The notes beneath the pieces are model-generated. The model ran no database searches. It saw nothing but the letters and a program-made list of their open reading frames with translations, and was not told the DNA's origin. From contig CALWIW010000001.1 of assembly GCA_944380855.1 (NCBI GenBank), forward strand, positions 62,001 through 126,000: a DNA stretch of 64,000 nucleotides. Reading direction: 5' to 3'. The DNA comes from an uncultured Clostridia bacterium (GTDB lineage Bacteria > Bacillota > Clostridia > Oscillospirales > Acutalibacteraceae). The position numbers and the translations under genes are program-made. How positions within the stretch are numbered: the stretch's first letter is position 1; the number at the start of each line of letters is the position of its first letter. Positions 53,490-61,362 of this stretch are shown one piece after another.

Positions 53490-53630
53490 GGTCAACAAAT
53501 TTTTTTTACCCATTTTTTTAGGCAATCAGGCACATATCCCCATGATGTTACATCTTAATAATTTACTACATCTCATTTTGTTTGTCAAGGGCATTTTTAG
53601 ATTTTTCCCGTGTTTTGCGGGAATTTTTTA
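53490..53630 (+). ncRNA. Candidate small non-coding RNA upstream of rpoB
   Basis: It is bounded by the promoter at 53454-53483 and a terminator-type hairpin TTCCCG / CGGGAA (53605-53610, 53618-53623) followed by TTTTTT. About 140 bases with no start codon plus ribosome site giving a plausible peptide. No known RNA family recognised. Read-through would end at the bidirectional terminator at 53.66 kb. Confidence 0.4.
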
Positions 53631-53649
53631 ATTTTATTCGCTATTTTTA

Positions 53650-53698
53650 AAAAAATAATTCCCCAAAAGCATTAAACTGCCTTTGGGGTACTTTTTTG
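53650..53698. terminator. Bidirectional terminator downstream of spoVAC
   Basis: CCCCAAA / TTTGGGG (53661-53667, 53682-53688) with an inner GCA / TGC. It is followed by TACTTTTTT on the plus side and ATTATTTTTTT on the minus side. Confidence 0.8.
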
Positions 53699-53796
53699 CA
53701 TATTCCATGAAACACCCGGAGCGGTTGGTTATTTTTACATCAATTAAAAACCGCAATTTTTCTATGATATTTTATTGAGAAGCTCGTTTATTACAT

Positions 53797-54252
53797 CTAT
53801 ATAGCTTTCAAAACTTTCATGATATATATCGCCGTTCCGTAAACAACACCGGCGGCTATTGAATATACAATTACAGGTCCTGCAATTACGAACATCTTAA
53901 CTCCAACTCCGGTTATGAAACCCTCTGTGCGAAACTCGATCGCCGAGGACGCCACGGAATTTGCAAAGCCCGTTATAGGAACAAGAGTTCCTGCTCCTGC
54001 CTTGCTTCCTATTTTTTCATAAATTCCGAAAGCAGTCAGTGTTACACCTATAAAAATCAATGTAACAGTGTTGAGCATTCCTGCCTCTTCCTTTGAAAAA
54101 CCGAGATTTAAGTATAAATCTAAAGTAATCTGTCCCACACTGCAAATTAATCCGCCTATTAAAAATGCCATCATGCAGTTTTTTATAGTAGGAGAAGGCG
54201 GAGAGATTTTCTGTGTAAGCTTTGAATATTCCTCTTTTGTGATTTTTTTCAT
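53797..54252 (-). CDS. spoVAC: Stage V sporulation protein AC
   Basis: An inner-spore-membrane protein of the SpoVA dipicolinic-acid channel; SpoVAC is reported to act as the mechanosensitive part. The ATG at 54252 with GGGGAG before it gives 151 residues. Family blocks: KISPPSPTIKNCMMAFLIGG, LICSVGQ, GIYEKIGSKAGAGTLVPITG, FANSVASSAIEFRTEGF and the C-terminal helix GPVIVYSIAAGVVYG. Four hydrophobic helices. The usual partners spoVAD and spoVAE are not adjacent; the next gene upstream is divergent and the downstream region is empty. Confidence 0.95.
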   Translation of the reverse strand: MKKITKEEYSKLTQKISPPSPTIKNCMMAFLIGGLICSVGQITLDLYLNLGFSKEEAGMLNTVTLIFIGVTLTAFGIYEKIGSKAGAGTLVPITGFANSVASSAIEFRTEGFITGVGVKMFVIAGPVIVYSIAAGVVYGTAIYIMKVLKAI

Positions 54253-54322
54253 ATTTAACTCCCCTTTTTTATTCTTACTATACCTTTCCCCTTCTGCCCT
54301 CAATTATACATTTTAAACCATA

Positions 54323-54351
54323 TTGAATAACCGCTAAATTTGTTGTATAAT
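54323..54351 (+). promoter_or_regulatory. Promoter of the amidohydrolase gene
   Basis: TTGAAT (54323-54328) and TATAAT (54346-54351) are separated by 17 bases, about 50 bases upstream of the start. Confidence 0.75.
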
Positions 54352-54402
54352 TATACAGTATTAAGGTATTAAAATTTACTTTAAATGAAAGAAGTGTATA
54401 AA

Positions 54403-55203
54403 ATGGTCATAGATATTCATACCCACATTTTCCCTCCGAAGCTTGCACCGCACGCAATCGGAGCCTTGGAAAAATCCGCAGGAGCTCATGCATTTTTAAA
54501 CGGCACAAAAGAGGATTTATTAAAATCCATGAAAGATAACGGCGTTGATATCTGTGTAAATATGCCAATTGCCTCAAGACCCGACCAAATGCGTTCCATA
54601 AATAATTATGCAATAGAAATAAACAATAAAGGTTCGGAAACGGGACTTTATTCCTTTGGTGCCTGTCACCCGCTGAACACTGAGTACAAGGAAGAGCTTG
54701 CAAGACTGAAATCCGCAGGAATAAAGGGGATTAAGCTTCACCCTGACTTTCAGGGTTTGTTTCTTGACGACGAGGAAATGGTAAAAACCATGGAATATGC
54801 CGCGGAACTGGGACTTATAATTTTAATACACTGCGGTATGGATCCCTCTTTTCCGGACGTTCACAGAAGCACTCCGAAAAGGCTTGCAAACATTCTTCCA
54901 AAACTAAAAGGGGCAAAAATTATATCCGCACATATGGGCGGATATGACTATATGGACGACGTTGAAAAATATCTTGTCGGAAAAGATGTGTATATTGACA
55001 CAAGCTTTACAATCGGAAAATTTGACGAAGATCAGATTATAAGAATTTTACAAAGCCACAATCCCGACAAAATTCTTTTCGGAACCGATTCCCCCTGGGA
55101 CGACCAAAAAAACGCATTAAATCAATTTCATAGATTAAATCTCTCTGACGATTTAAAAGATAAGATCCTACAGAAAAACGCAAAATCGCTTTTAAACCTT
55201 TAA
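54403..55203 (+). CDS. Amidohydrolase-family (amidohydrolase_2) metal-dependent hydrolase
   Basis: A 266-residue TIM-barrel hydrolase. The ATG at 54403 is preceded by AGAAGTG and starts MVIDIHTHIFP, putting the first metal motif HxH at the N-terminus; an ATG at 54385 has no ribosome site. Other ligands: HPDFQG, ILIHCGMD, SAHMGG and the final GTDSPW Asp. Relatives include ACMSD-like decarboxylases and uncharacterised hydrolases. The substrate is unknown, and the flanking spore and LRR genes give no clue. Confidence 0.88.
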   Translation: MVIDIHTHIFPPKLAPHAIGALEKSAGAHAFLNGTKEDLLKSMKDNGVDICVNMPIASRPDQMRSINNYAIEINNKGSETGLYSFGACHPLNTEYKEELARLKSAGIKGIKLHPDFQGLFLDDEEMVKTMEYAAELGLIILIHCGMDPSFPDVHRSTPKRLANILPKLKGAKIISAHMGGYDYMDDVEKYLVGKDVYIDTSFTIGKFDEDQIIRILQSHNPDKILFGTDSPWDDQKNALNQFHRLNLSDDLKDKILQKNAKSLLNL

Positions 55204-55250
55204 AATAAAGTAAACAAAACAATGTTTTATTACAGACCATATACCTTTAT

Positions 55251-55291
55251 AAAAAACTTCCCGGAAGCTTAAAGCTTCCGGGAAGTTTTTT
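55251..55291. terminator. Bidirectional terminator between the amidohydrolase and LRR genes
   Basis: A nearly uninterrupted stem AAAAAACTTCCCGGAAGCTT (55251-55270) pairs with 55272-55291, with T-runs on both strands. It serves the two convergent genes. Confidence 0.92.
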
Positions 55292-55300
55292 AGTAAAATA

Positions 55301-57781
55301 TCAGTCTAATCCTACCAGATTTTTTTGAATCGCCGTAGCGTCCAAAATTGATATAGAGCCGTCATTGTTAAAGTCGGCAACAGACTCGTCAAAAGTTATT
55401 CCGTCTATCATAACCAAATGCTGCTGAATAGCGGTAGCGTCCAAGATACTCAGCATACCGTCCATATTAACATCACCAAGCAGCGGCTGACCGGCTTTTT
55501 TAATATTTAAACGGAATCTTTCAGATTTTCCGTTTCCTAAATCATATGTATACATTACAAAATCTTTATTTTCTTTAACCGTAAGAATGTTACCCTCAAC
55601 CGTTCCCTGGTACCATTCACTTGTTTTTGAAATATCAAAGTTACCGGGAAGAGTTGAAAGGTCAAATTTGTTATCTTCTGCTGATATTTCGTAGGTGTTG
55701 TTAATACAAGAAACACTTTGTAAATTTGTATTCTTGCTTAAATCAAGGCTTGTAAGATTACTGCCGATACAGAAAAAGCTCTTTAAATTTGTATTCTTGC
55801 TTAAATCAATATTTGTAAGCTTATTATAATTGCAGTTTAAGCTTGTGAGTGCAGTACAGCCGCTGACATCTATGTCGGTAAGCTGGTTGTTTCTGCAATC
55901 CAAATTTGTGAGCTTATCAAGGTTATTTACATTGAGATTTCTAAGATTGTTATCGCTGCAAATAACGCTTTCCATTCCTGTATTTTGGCTTAAATCCAGA
56001 GAAGTAAGCTGGTTATTATCACAATAAACATTAGTAAGAACCTTGCTTGAACCCATATTTAATTCTGTAAGCTTATTGTTAGTACAGTTGAAAAAAACAA
56101 GCTTACCGCAGTCGCTTAAATCCAGCGAAGTGAGCTGATTATTTCTGCAATACAGTTCTGTTAAATTAACACAGCCATCAAGATTTAAGCTTTCAAGACT
56201 ATTGTCTTCACAATATATCTTACTAACACCTGCATTATTTCCCAAATCAAGTGTTGTCAGATTATTATTGCTACAAGAGAGATAAAAAAGTTTTGTATTG
56301 TTGCTTAAATCCAAAGATGAGATGTTATTGTTTTTGCATAGAATACGAGTTGCATTGATAAAATACTCAATACCTGTTAAATCGGAAATTTCCATGTTTT
56401 CAACCTCAATTTCCGTAACACTATGCAATTCATCAATACAGAGGTTTCCGTCTTTGTCTTTGTCAAAATTTTCAGAAACATAATTTCTGAAAACTTCATC
56501 AGGGAAATTTTCAGAGTTTATGTCTACTCCGTTTTCTTTTATTACCAAGGTAAATGTTTCGGATTTTCCGTTTCCTAAGTCATAGCTGTATTTAACATAT
56601 GCCGACGCATTATTTATTGTCAAAACATTTCCCTCAACAGTTGCTCCAACCCAATTACTTGCTTTTGAAACGTCAAAGCTTCCCGGAAGGGTTGAAAGGT
56701 CGAGTTTATTGTCTTCAGCTGTTATTTTGTATGTATTGTTACTGCAGTTAACATTCTGCAAATTTACATTCTTGCTTAAATCAAGGCTGGAAAGATTACT
56801 GCCGATACAGAAAAAACTATTCAAAATTGTATTCTTACTTAAATCAATAGCTGTAAGCTTATTATAATTACAGTTCACACTTGTTAATGCAGTACAGTCG
56901 CTTACATCAAGAGAGGAAAGCTGGTTATTTCTGCAATCCAAACTTGTAAGCTTATCAAGGTTATTTACATTGAGATTTCTAAGATTGTTATCGCTGCAAA
57001 CTACTGATGTAAGACCTGTATTTTGGCTTAAATCCAAAGAAGTAAGCTGGTTCTTATTACAAAGAACATTGGTGAGAACCTTGCTTGAACCCATATTTAA
57101 TTCTGTTAGCTTATTGTTAGTACAGTTGAAAAAAACAAGCTTACCGCAGTCGCTTAAATCCAGCGAAGTGAGCTGGTTATTTTTGCAATACAGCGTTGCC
57201 AAATTAACACAACCCTCAAGATTTAAGCTTTCAAGATTATTGCTGTCGCAGGATAAAAACTCAAGATTTGCAGGATTTCCTATCTCAATAGATGTCAGCT
57301 TGTTATTTCTGCTCTCTATATATTCTATAGGTGCATTGCCATTGAATATGATAGTTTCTATTTCATTTTCACTACAAACCACTGATTCCATCTTATCCTG
57401 ACGGCTCAAATCAAGCTTCTGAATTTTATTATTCTGACAATGAATTGAACTAAGCTCTATATTTTGGCTTAAATCCAAGCTTGTAATATTGTTTTTGTTA
57501 CAGTTGATAAAAGTAATACCTGTAAGATATTCAACGCCTGTTAAATCTGATATTCCCAGTCCCTCAAGCTGCAGGGTTAAAGTACTGTTTATCTCATAGG
57601 TTGAAAGGCTTCCGTTTTTATCACTATCAATTTTTTCGGAAACATAGTTTCTGAAAATCTCATCAGGGAAATTTTCAGCATTTACAGCCACTTCACCCTC
57701 AACCGCAAATGAATACACAGGCATAGCTGACAAAAGCAAACATACCGTTAACAACACAGATAAAAATTTTTTAATCTTCAT
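55301..57781 (-). CDS. Secreted leucine-rich repeat protein with dockerin domain, internally duplicated
   Basis: 826 residues. The signal peptide is about 1-26 (cleavage after SFA). Two similar halves follow (about 33-415 and 420-760). Each half has an EF-hand-like loop (DSDKNGSLSTYEI, 52-64; DKDKDGNLCIDEL, 440-452), then Cys/Asn-type leucine-rich repeats (LxxLxCxxNxLxxLDLS), then a short beta-rich segment ending SYDLGNGKSE or TYDLGNGKSE. Residues ~187-405 recur at ~533-751 with near-identity (offset 346). The C-terminus (about 767-826) is a type I dockerin with two calcium loops, GDVNMDGMLSILDA and ADFNNDGSISILDA. It is probably displayed on a cohesin scaffold or the cell surface for protein binding or adhesion. 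GGAGG precedes the ATG. Confidence 0.93.
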   Translation of the reverse strand: MKIKKFLSVLLTVCLLLSAMPVYSFAVEGEVAVNAENFPDEIFRNYVSEKIDSDKNGSLSTYEINSTLTLQLEGLGISDLTGVEYLTGITFINCNKNNITSLDLSQNIELSSIHCQNNKIQKLDLSRQDKMESVVCSENEIETIIFNGNAPIEYIESRNNKLTSIEIGNPANLEFLSCDSNNLESLNLEGCVNLATLYCKNNQLTSLDLSDCGKLVFFNCTNNKLTELNMGSSKVLTNVLCNKNQLTSLDLSQNTGLTSVVCSDNNLRNLNVNNLDKLTSLDCRNNQLSSLDVSDCTALTSVNCNYNKLTAIDLSKNTILNSFFCIGSNLSSLDLSKNVNLQNVNCSNNTYKITAEDNKLDLSTLPGSFDVSKASNWVGATVEGNVLTINNASAYVKYSYDLGNGKSETFTLVIKENGVDINSENFPDEVFRNYVSENFDKDKDGNLCIDELHSVTEIEVENMEISDLTGIEYFINATRILCKNNNISSLDLSNNTKLFYLSCSNNNLTTLDLGNNAGVSKIYCEDNSLESLNLDGCVNLTELYCRNNQLTSLDLSDCGKLVFFNCTNNKLTELNMGSSKVLTNVYCDNNQLTSLDLSQNTGMESVICSDNNLRNLNVNNLDKLTNLDCRNNQLTDIDVSGCTALTSLNCNYNKLTNIDLSKNTNLKSFFCIGSNLTSLDLSKNTNLQSVSCINNTYEISAEDNKFDLSTLPGNFDISKTSEWYQGTVEGNILTVKENKDFVMYTYDLGNGKSERFRLNIKKAGQPLLGDVNMDGMLSILDATAIQQHLVMIDGITFDESVADFNNDGSISILDATAIQKNLVGLD

Positions 57782-57859
57782 TTTAAACGCCTCCTAAATA
57801 CTATCTGCTGTTATAATATTGTTTTACTGTTGTTTTTTAACTGCTCTTAATTCTTTATA

Positions 57860-59266
57860 TCACTCCTCGTATTTCCACTTAATACCCTGTGGAGTATCTT
57901 CAAGAACTATGTGTCTTGCCTTCAGTTCGTCTCTTATTCTGTCAGCAGTCGCCCAGTCCTTGTTCTTTCTTGCCTCAGTTCTCTGAGCTATAAGTGCTTC
58001 GATTTCCTCATCAAGGCTCTTTTCCTCCTTGATTGTAATAACACCGATAACATCATTAAGCTCGTTAAACAAATCAAGTGCATACTGACAAAGCTCCTTT
58101 GAGGGAGCATTTGAAACCGCCGTGTATGTGTTGATGTCTCTTGCAAGCTCAAAAACAGCGGAAATTGCGTCGGCAGTGTTGAGGTCATCGTCCATAGCAT
58201 TGATAAAGTCGTCACGGTGAGCGTCAAGCTTTGCCTTTATCTCTGCTTCGCCCTCTTTTTCACCGCTTTCAGCTTTAGAAAGGGCAAAAGTAAGATTGTC
58301 ATAGCAGTTGTGAAGTCTTTCCAAAGCCGCCTTGCACTGCTCTATATTTTCTACGGAATAGTTTATTGGGCTGCGGTAATGGGAAGAAATAAGCAGATAT
58401 CTGATAGGCTCATAACCGTACTTCTCCGCAACGTCCCTTACAGTAAAGAAATTATTAAGGCTCTTTGACATCTTTACGTTGTCAACATTGATATAGCCGT
58501 TGTGCATCCAGTATCTTGCAAAAGGTACACCATTGCAGCATTCGCTCTGTGCAACCTCGTTTTCATGGTGAGGGAAAATCAAGTCCTGACCGCCGCCGTG
58601 AATGTCGATTGTTTCTCCCAGGTATCTTCTTGCCATTGCTGAACATTCAATATGCCAGCCGGGTCTTCCTTTGCTCCAAGGGCTTTCCCAGTATGGCTCG
58701 CCCGGCTTTGCGGCTTTCCAAAGGGCAAAATCCATTGGATTTTCCTTAACTTCTCCCACGGAAATTCTTGCTCCTGCTTCCAAATCCTCAATAGGCTGGT
58801 GACTGAGCTTTCCGTATTCGTCAAATTTAAGAGGGCTGAAATAAACGTCGCCGTTTGAAGCGACATAGGCATAACCCTTTTCTATAAGGGAACTTACAAT
58901 AGAAATAATCTCGTCAATATTTTCTGTTGCTCTCGGGTGAATTGAAGCTTCCTTTACTCCAAGTCCTTTGGCATCCGTTTTGTATTCGGCAATATATCTT
59001 TCGGAAACGGTCATATAATCCGTACCTTCCTCGTTTGCCTTTTTAATTATTTTATCGTCAACATCTGTAAAGTTCTGAACAAAAGTAACCTTCAAACCTC
59101 TGTACTCCATGTATCTTCTGAGAATATCAAAGATACAGAGAGGACGTGCATTTCCAATATGGATATAGTTGTAAACGGTAGGACCGCAGGCGTATATTTT
59201 TGCCTCGCCCTCTTTCAAAGGTACAAACTCTTCTTTTTTTCTTGTAAGCGTGTTGTAAATTTTCAT
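57860..59266 (-). CDS. cysS: Cysteinyl-tRNA synthetase
   Basis: Class I synthetase of 468 residues: HIGN (36-39) after the zinc Cys27 in YACGPTVYNY, further zinc ligands in HIECSAMARRYLG and FPHHENE, and the catalytic KMSKSLNNF. GGAG lies 8 bases before the ATG, which overlaps the cysE stop by 4 bases. cysE and cysS form a common Firmicute pair, here under a cysteine T-box leader, so both rise when tRNA-Cys is uncharged. Confidence 0.98.
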   Translation of the reverse strand: MKIYNTLTRKKEEFVPLKEGEAKIYACGPTVYNYIHIGNARPLCIFDILRRYMEYRGLKVTFVQNFTDVDDKIIKKANEEGTDYMTVSERYIAEYKTDAKGLGVKEASIHPRATENIDEIISIVSSLIEKGYAYVASNGDVYFSPLKFDEYGKLSHQPIEDLEAGARISVGEVKENPMDFALWKAAKPGEPYWESPWSKGRPGWHIECSAMARRYLGETIDIHGGGQDLIFPHHENEVAQSECCNGVPFARYWMHNGYINVDNVKMSKSLNNFFTVRDVAEKYGYEPIRYLLISSHYRSPINYSVENIEQCKAALERLHNCYDNLTFALSKAESGEKEGEAEIKAKLDAHRDDFINAMDDDLNTADAISAVFELARDINTYTAVSNAPSKELCQYALDLFNELNDVIGVITIKEEKSLDEEIEALIAQRTEARKNKDWATADRIRDELKARHIVLEDTPQGIKWKYEE

Positions 59267-59898
59267 TTTTTTAACTCCTCCAATTGTGCTTTAAGATTTT
59301 CTATCTCATTTTCAAGTACATTTATCTTCTGAGCAATCGGGTCGCAGATATGAATCTGGTCAAGATTTTCGTTCATTCTCACATCGCCGATTTTTACTAT
59401 TTTAGCCGGAACACCAACCGCCGTTGCGTTTGCCGGAACCTCGCTTAAAACCACCGCACCTGCGGCAATTCGTGCATTGTCACCAACATTAAACGGACCT
59501 AAAACCTTAGCTCCCGAACCAACCATCACATTGTTTCCCAATGTAGGGTGACGTTTTCCATGCTCCTTGCCGGTACCGCCCAAGGTTACATTTTGATATA
59601 TGGTACAGTTGTCGCCGATAACCGTTGTTTCGCCGATAACTACTCCCATGCCATGGTCAATGAACAGACCCTTTCCTATTGTTGCTCCAGGGTGAATTTC
59701 AATTCCCGTCTTATGTCTGCTTCTCTGAGAAATATATCTTGCTAAAAATTTTAAATTGTGTCTGAAACACCAATTCGCTTTTCTGTAGGCTCTCACCGCC
59801 TTAAATCCCGAATAAAGAAAATAAACCTCAAGTCTGCTTCTCGCCGCCGGGTCTCTGGCGATTACAGAATCCAAATCCTCTTTTAACGCTTTAAACAA
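59263..59898 (-). CDS. cysE: Serine O-acetyltransferase
   Basis: Makes O-acetylserine, the precursor of cysteine. 211 residues: an N-terminal helical domain (MFKALKEDLDSVIARDPAARSRLEVYF) and a left-handed beta-helix of hexapeptide repeats (IGKGLFIDHGMGVVIGE, NCTIYQNVTLGGTGKEHGKRHP). The catalytic His-Asp pair lies in the IDHG region. This is the short form lacking the long N-terminal region of E. coli CysE. TTG start with GGGGG about 8 bases before. Confidence 0.96.
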   Translation of the reverse strand: MFKALKEDLDSVIARDPAARSRLEVYFLYSGFKAVRAYRKANWCFRHNLKFLARYISQRSRHKTGIEIHPGATIGKGLFIDHGMGVVIGETTVIGDNCTIYQNVTLGGTGKEHGKRHPTLGNNVMVGSGAKVLGPFNVGDNARIAAGAVVLSEVPANATAVGVPAKIVKIGDVRMNENLDQIHICDPIAQKINVLENEIENLKAQLEELKK

Positions 59899-59939
59899 AT
59901 AATTTCCCCCTTTTATTTCAATATATATCTTTTTTATCT

Positions 59940-60030
59940 CCGCCGTGTTTTTTATTTCCGCCGTTTTTTTGTTTCCGCCGTGCTTATGTTTCTACAAATA
60001 TTAAAGTGCCGTTTCACGGCGGGCGAAACC
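59940..60030 (-). repeat. Family A repeat copy upstream of cysE
   Basis: CCGCCGTG (59975-59982) pairs perfectly with CACGGCGG (60015-60022). Both arms differ from the 2.7-kb copy (CCGCCATG / CATGGCGG) in a way that preserves pairing. GGCGGGCGAAACC follows, as in the other copies read on this strand. Confidence 0.85.
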
Positions 60031-60142
60031 TTTTTCTTTATTTATAGAATGGTTATGTTACAGTTAAGTTTTTTATTTTTATATCTGTACAGTGCTTACA
60101 TTTCCGCTAATCTTTAAGTACAGCATACGGCGGGCAAAGCCA

Positions 60143-60212
60143 TGGAGGACTCTGTACTCCAACCCACCTGCCAAAGGGACAGTGATCCCTTTGGAAACCC
60201 AAAATTTTCACA
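60143..60212 (+). repeat. Family B repeat fragment upstream of cysE
   Basis: GGAGGACTCTGTACTCC and CCAAAGGGACAGTGATCCCTTTGG hairpins with the CACCTGCCAAAGG linker, ending AAACCCAAAATTTTC. Hairpin 3 carries one mismatch. Confidence 0.85.
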
Positions 60213-60410
60213 GCCCCAAATCATCATTAACCTATCCAACGGACGGATATGTAAATCAAATCTCCAAATCGAAGTTCTGCCCCAAAACAGCACTAATCCT
60301 AAGACTATATTAATCTGTTCAACAGGCAGATAGCAAACTCAATTTTTAAAATGAACCCTTGCCCCGCCGCAGAACTAAGCCTAAGCTTACATCAACTTAT
60401 CCAGAGGCGG
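60213..60410 (+). repeat. Three degenerate ~66-82-bp tandem repeats (family C)
   Basis: Units begin with GCCCC near 60213, 60279 and 60361. The second and third align well (CTAATCCTAAG.CTATATTAATCTG versus CTAAGCCTAAGCTTACATCAACTT); the first is more diverged. Each ends near a CC(A)-N4-6-GG palindromic tip such as TTCAACAGGCAGA. No coding potential. Not seen elsewhere in the window. Confidence 0.55.
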
Positions 60411-60411
60411 A

Positions 60412-60690
60412 CAAAAAAGAAACCGTCCCTGAAGAAGGGACGGTTTGTAGTTTCAAATCGTGGTTCCACCCAAGTTCAGCGTATGTACTGTTATATAGTA
60501 TACGCCCTCCTGCGTCATATAACGGTGACTCCCGAACAGAGATACTGCTGTTTCCCCCTGTCTGCTCACGGGTGCATTTCCCAAAACTCCGCTTTAAAGC
60601 CATTTCAGCATACAGGCCTCTCTCTGTTAAGTATTGTATTCGGTACTTCTCCCGCTCATCGCATTTAATGCTAATATATGTAGTCTGTGT
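60412..60690 (-). promoter_or_regulatory. Cysteine-specific T-box riboswitch leader of cysE-cysS
   Basis: On the minus strand the T-box sequence GGGTGGAACCACG (60459-60471) precedes a strong terminator: AAACCGTCCCT / AGGGACGGTTT (60420-60430, 60436-60446), then TTTTTT. Upstream, stem I shows AGTACCGA, the GAGAGAGG bulge region and the specifier loop GGGAAATGCACCC, in which the codon TGC (60574-60576) followed by A identifies cysteine. A stem III-like hairpin GCGTAT / ATACGC lies between. Uncharged tRNA-Cys would pair with TGC and with the T-box to prevent termination. The encoded genes (cysE, cysS) agree with the specifier. Confidence 0.95.
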
Positions 60691-60692
60691 AA

Positions 60693-60721
60693 ATTATATA
60701 ACAAAGAAAAAACAAATGCAA
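60693..60721 (-). promoter_or_regulatory. Promoter of the cysteine T-box operon
   Basis: On the minus strand TTGCAT (60716-60721) and consensus TATAAT (60693-60698) are separated by 17 bases, starting transcription just upstream of stem I. Confidence 0.82.
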
Positions 60722-60734
60722 GATTTTTCTTCCG

Positions 60735-61328
60735 TTACCAGTCCTTTATAACTCCCTTGTTGTCAGCTACGTAAATTACACCGGAAATCACGGCAAAGAC
60801 GGTGGAAATCCACAACAGAATTTCCCCTCCTGCAAAGATATAATAGGTAAATGAAGCATTAATCTCGGGGTTTAACGGTATAACCGACAAATTTACAAGC
60901 TCCAATACGTAGTGGCCAAGCAAAACTCCGCATATTGCGATAATCTGACTCACCGTTTTAACCTTACCCCAAATATTTGCGGCAACCACCTTTCCCTGAG
61001 ACGCCGCCACAAGACGTATTGATGTTATTGTAAATTCTCTGATTAAAACTATTATTACCATAACAGGTCCGGTAATTCCCAATGCAATAAAGCATACAAA
61101 AGCTGAAATAACCAGTATTTTATCTGCCAAAGGGTCGGCAAATTTTCCGAAATCGGTAACAAGGTTTCTCTTTCTTGCCAGCTTTCCGTCAAGACAGTCG
61201 GTAATGGAAGCTATAATAAATATCAGACATGATACCAAATAATGGTGCGGAAAAGGAATTAAAAGAGAAACCACAAAAAACGGGACAAGCAAAATTCTCA
61301 GCACCGTAAGTTTGTTAGGCAGGTTCAT
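60735..61328 (-). CDS. pgsA: CDP-diacylglycerol--glycerol-3-phosphate 3-phosphatidyltransferase
   Basis: Makes phosphatidylglycerol phosphate at the membrane. 197 residues from the ATG at 61328 (AAAGGA upstream). The CDP-alcohol phosphotransferase motif D-x2-DG-x2-AR-x8-G-x3-D-x3-D is complete in DCLDGKLARKRNLVTDFG, followed by KFADPLADK. Six hydrophobic helices. It lies downstream of rimO (34-base gap) in recA-recX-rimO-pgsA order. No clear terminator separates it from the T-box promoter just downstream. Confidence 0.95.
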   Translation of the reverse strand: MNLPNKLTVLRILLVPFFVVSLLIPFPHHYLVSCLIFIIASITDCLDGKLARKRNLVTDFGKFADPLADKILVISAFVCFIALGITGPVMVIIVLIREFTITSIRLVAASQGKVVAANIWGKVKTVSQIIAICGVLLGHYVLELVNLSVIPLNPEINASFTYYIFAGGEILLWISTVFAVISGVIYVADNKGVIKDW

Positions 61329-61362
61329 AAAAATCAATCCTTTACAGTTTTTTGAAAATTGC

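Noticed and set aside
54252..54310. Sigma-G promoter for spoVAC
   Set aside because: TGTATA and TATAGTA are present, but the spacing is 22 bases, too long for sigma-G (about 17-18).
60351..60751. Open frames on the plus strand across 60.35-60.75 kb
   Set aside because: They lie on the reverse complement of the T-box leader and its promoter; the RNA structure explains the sequence.
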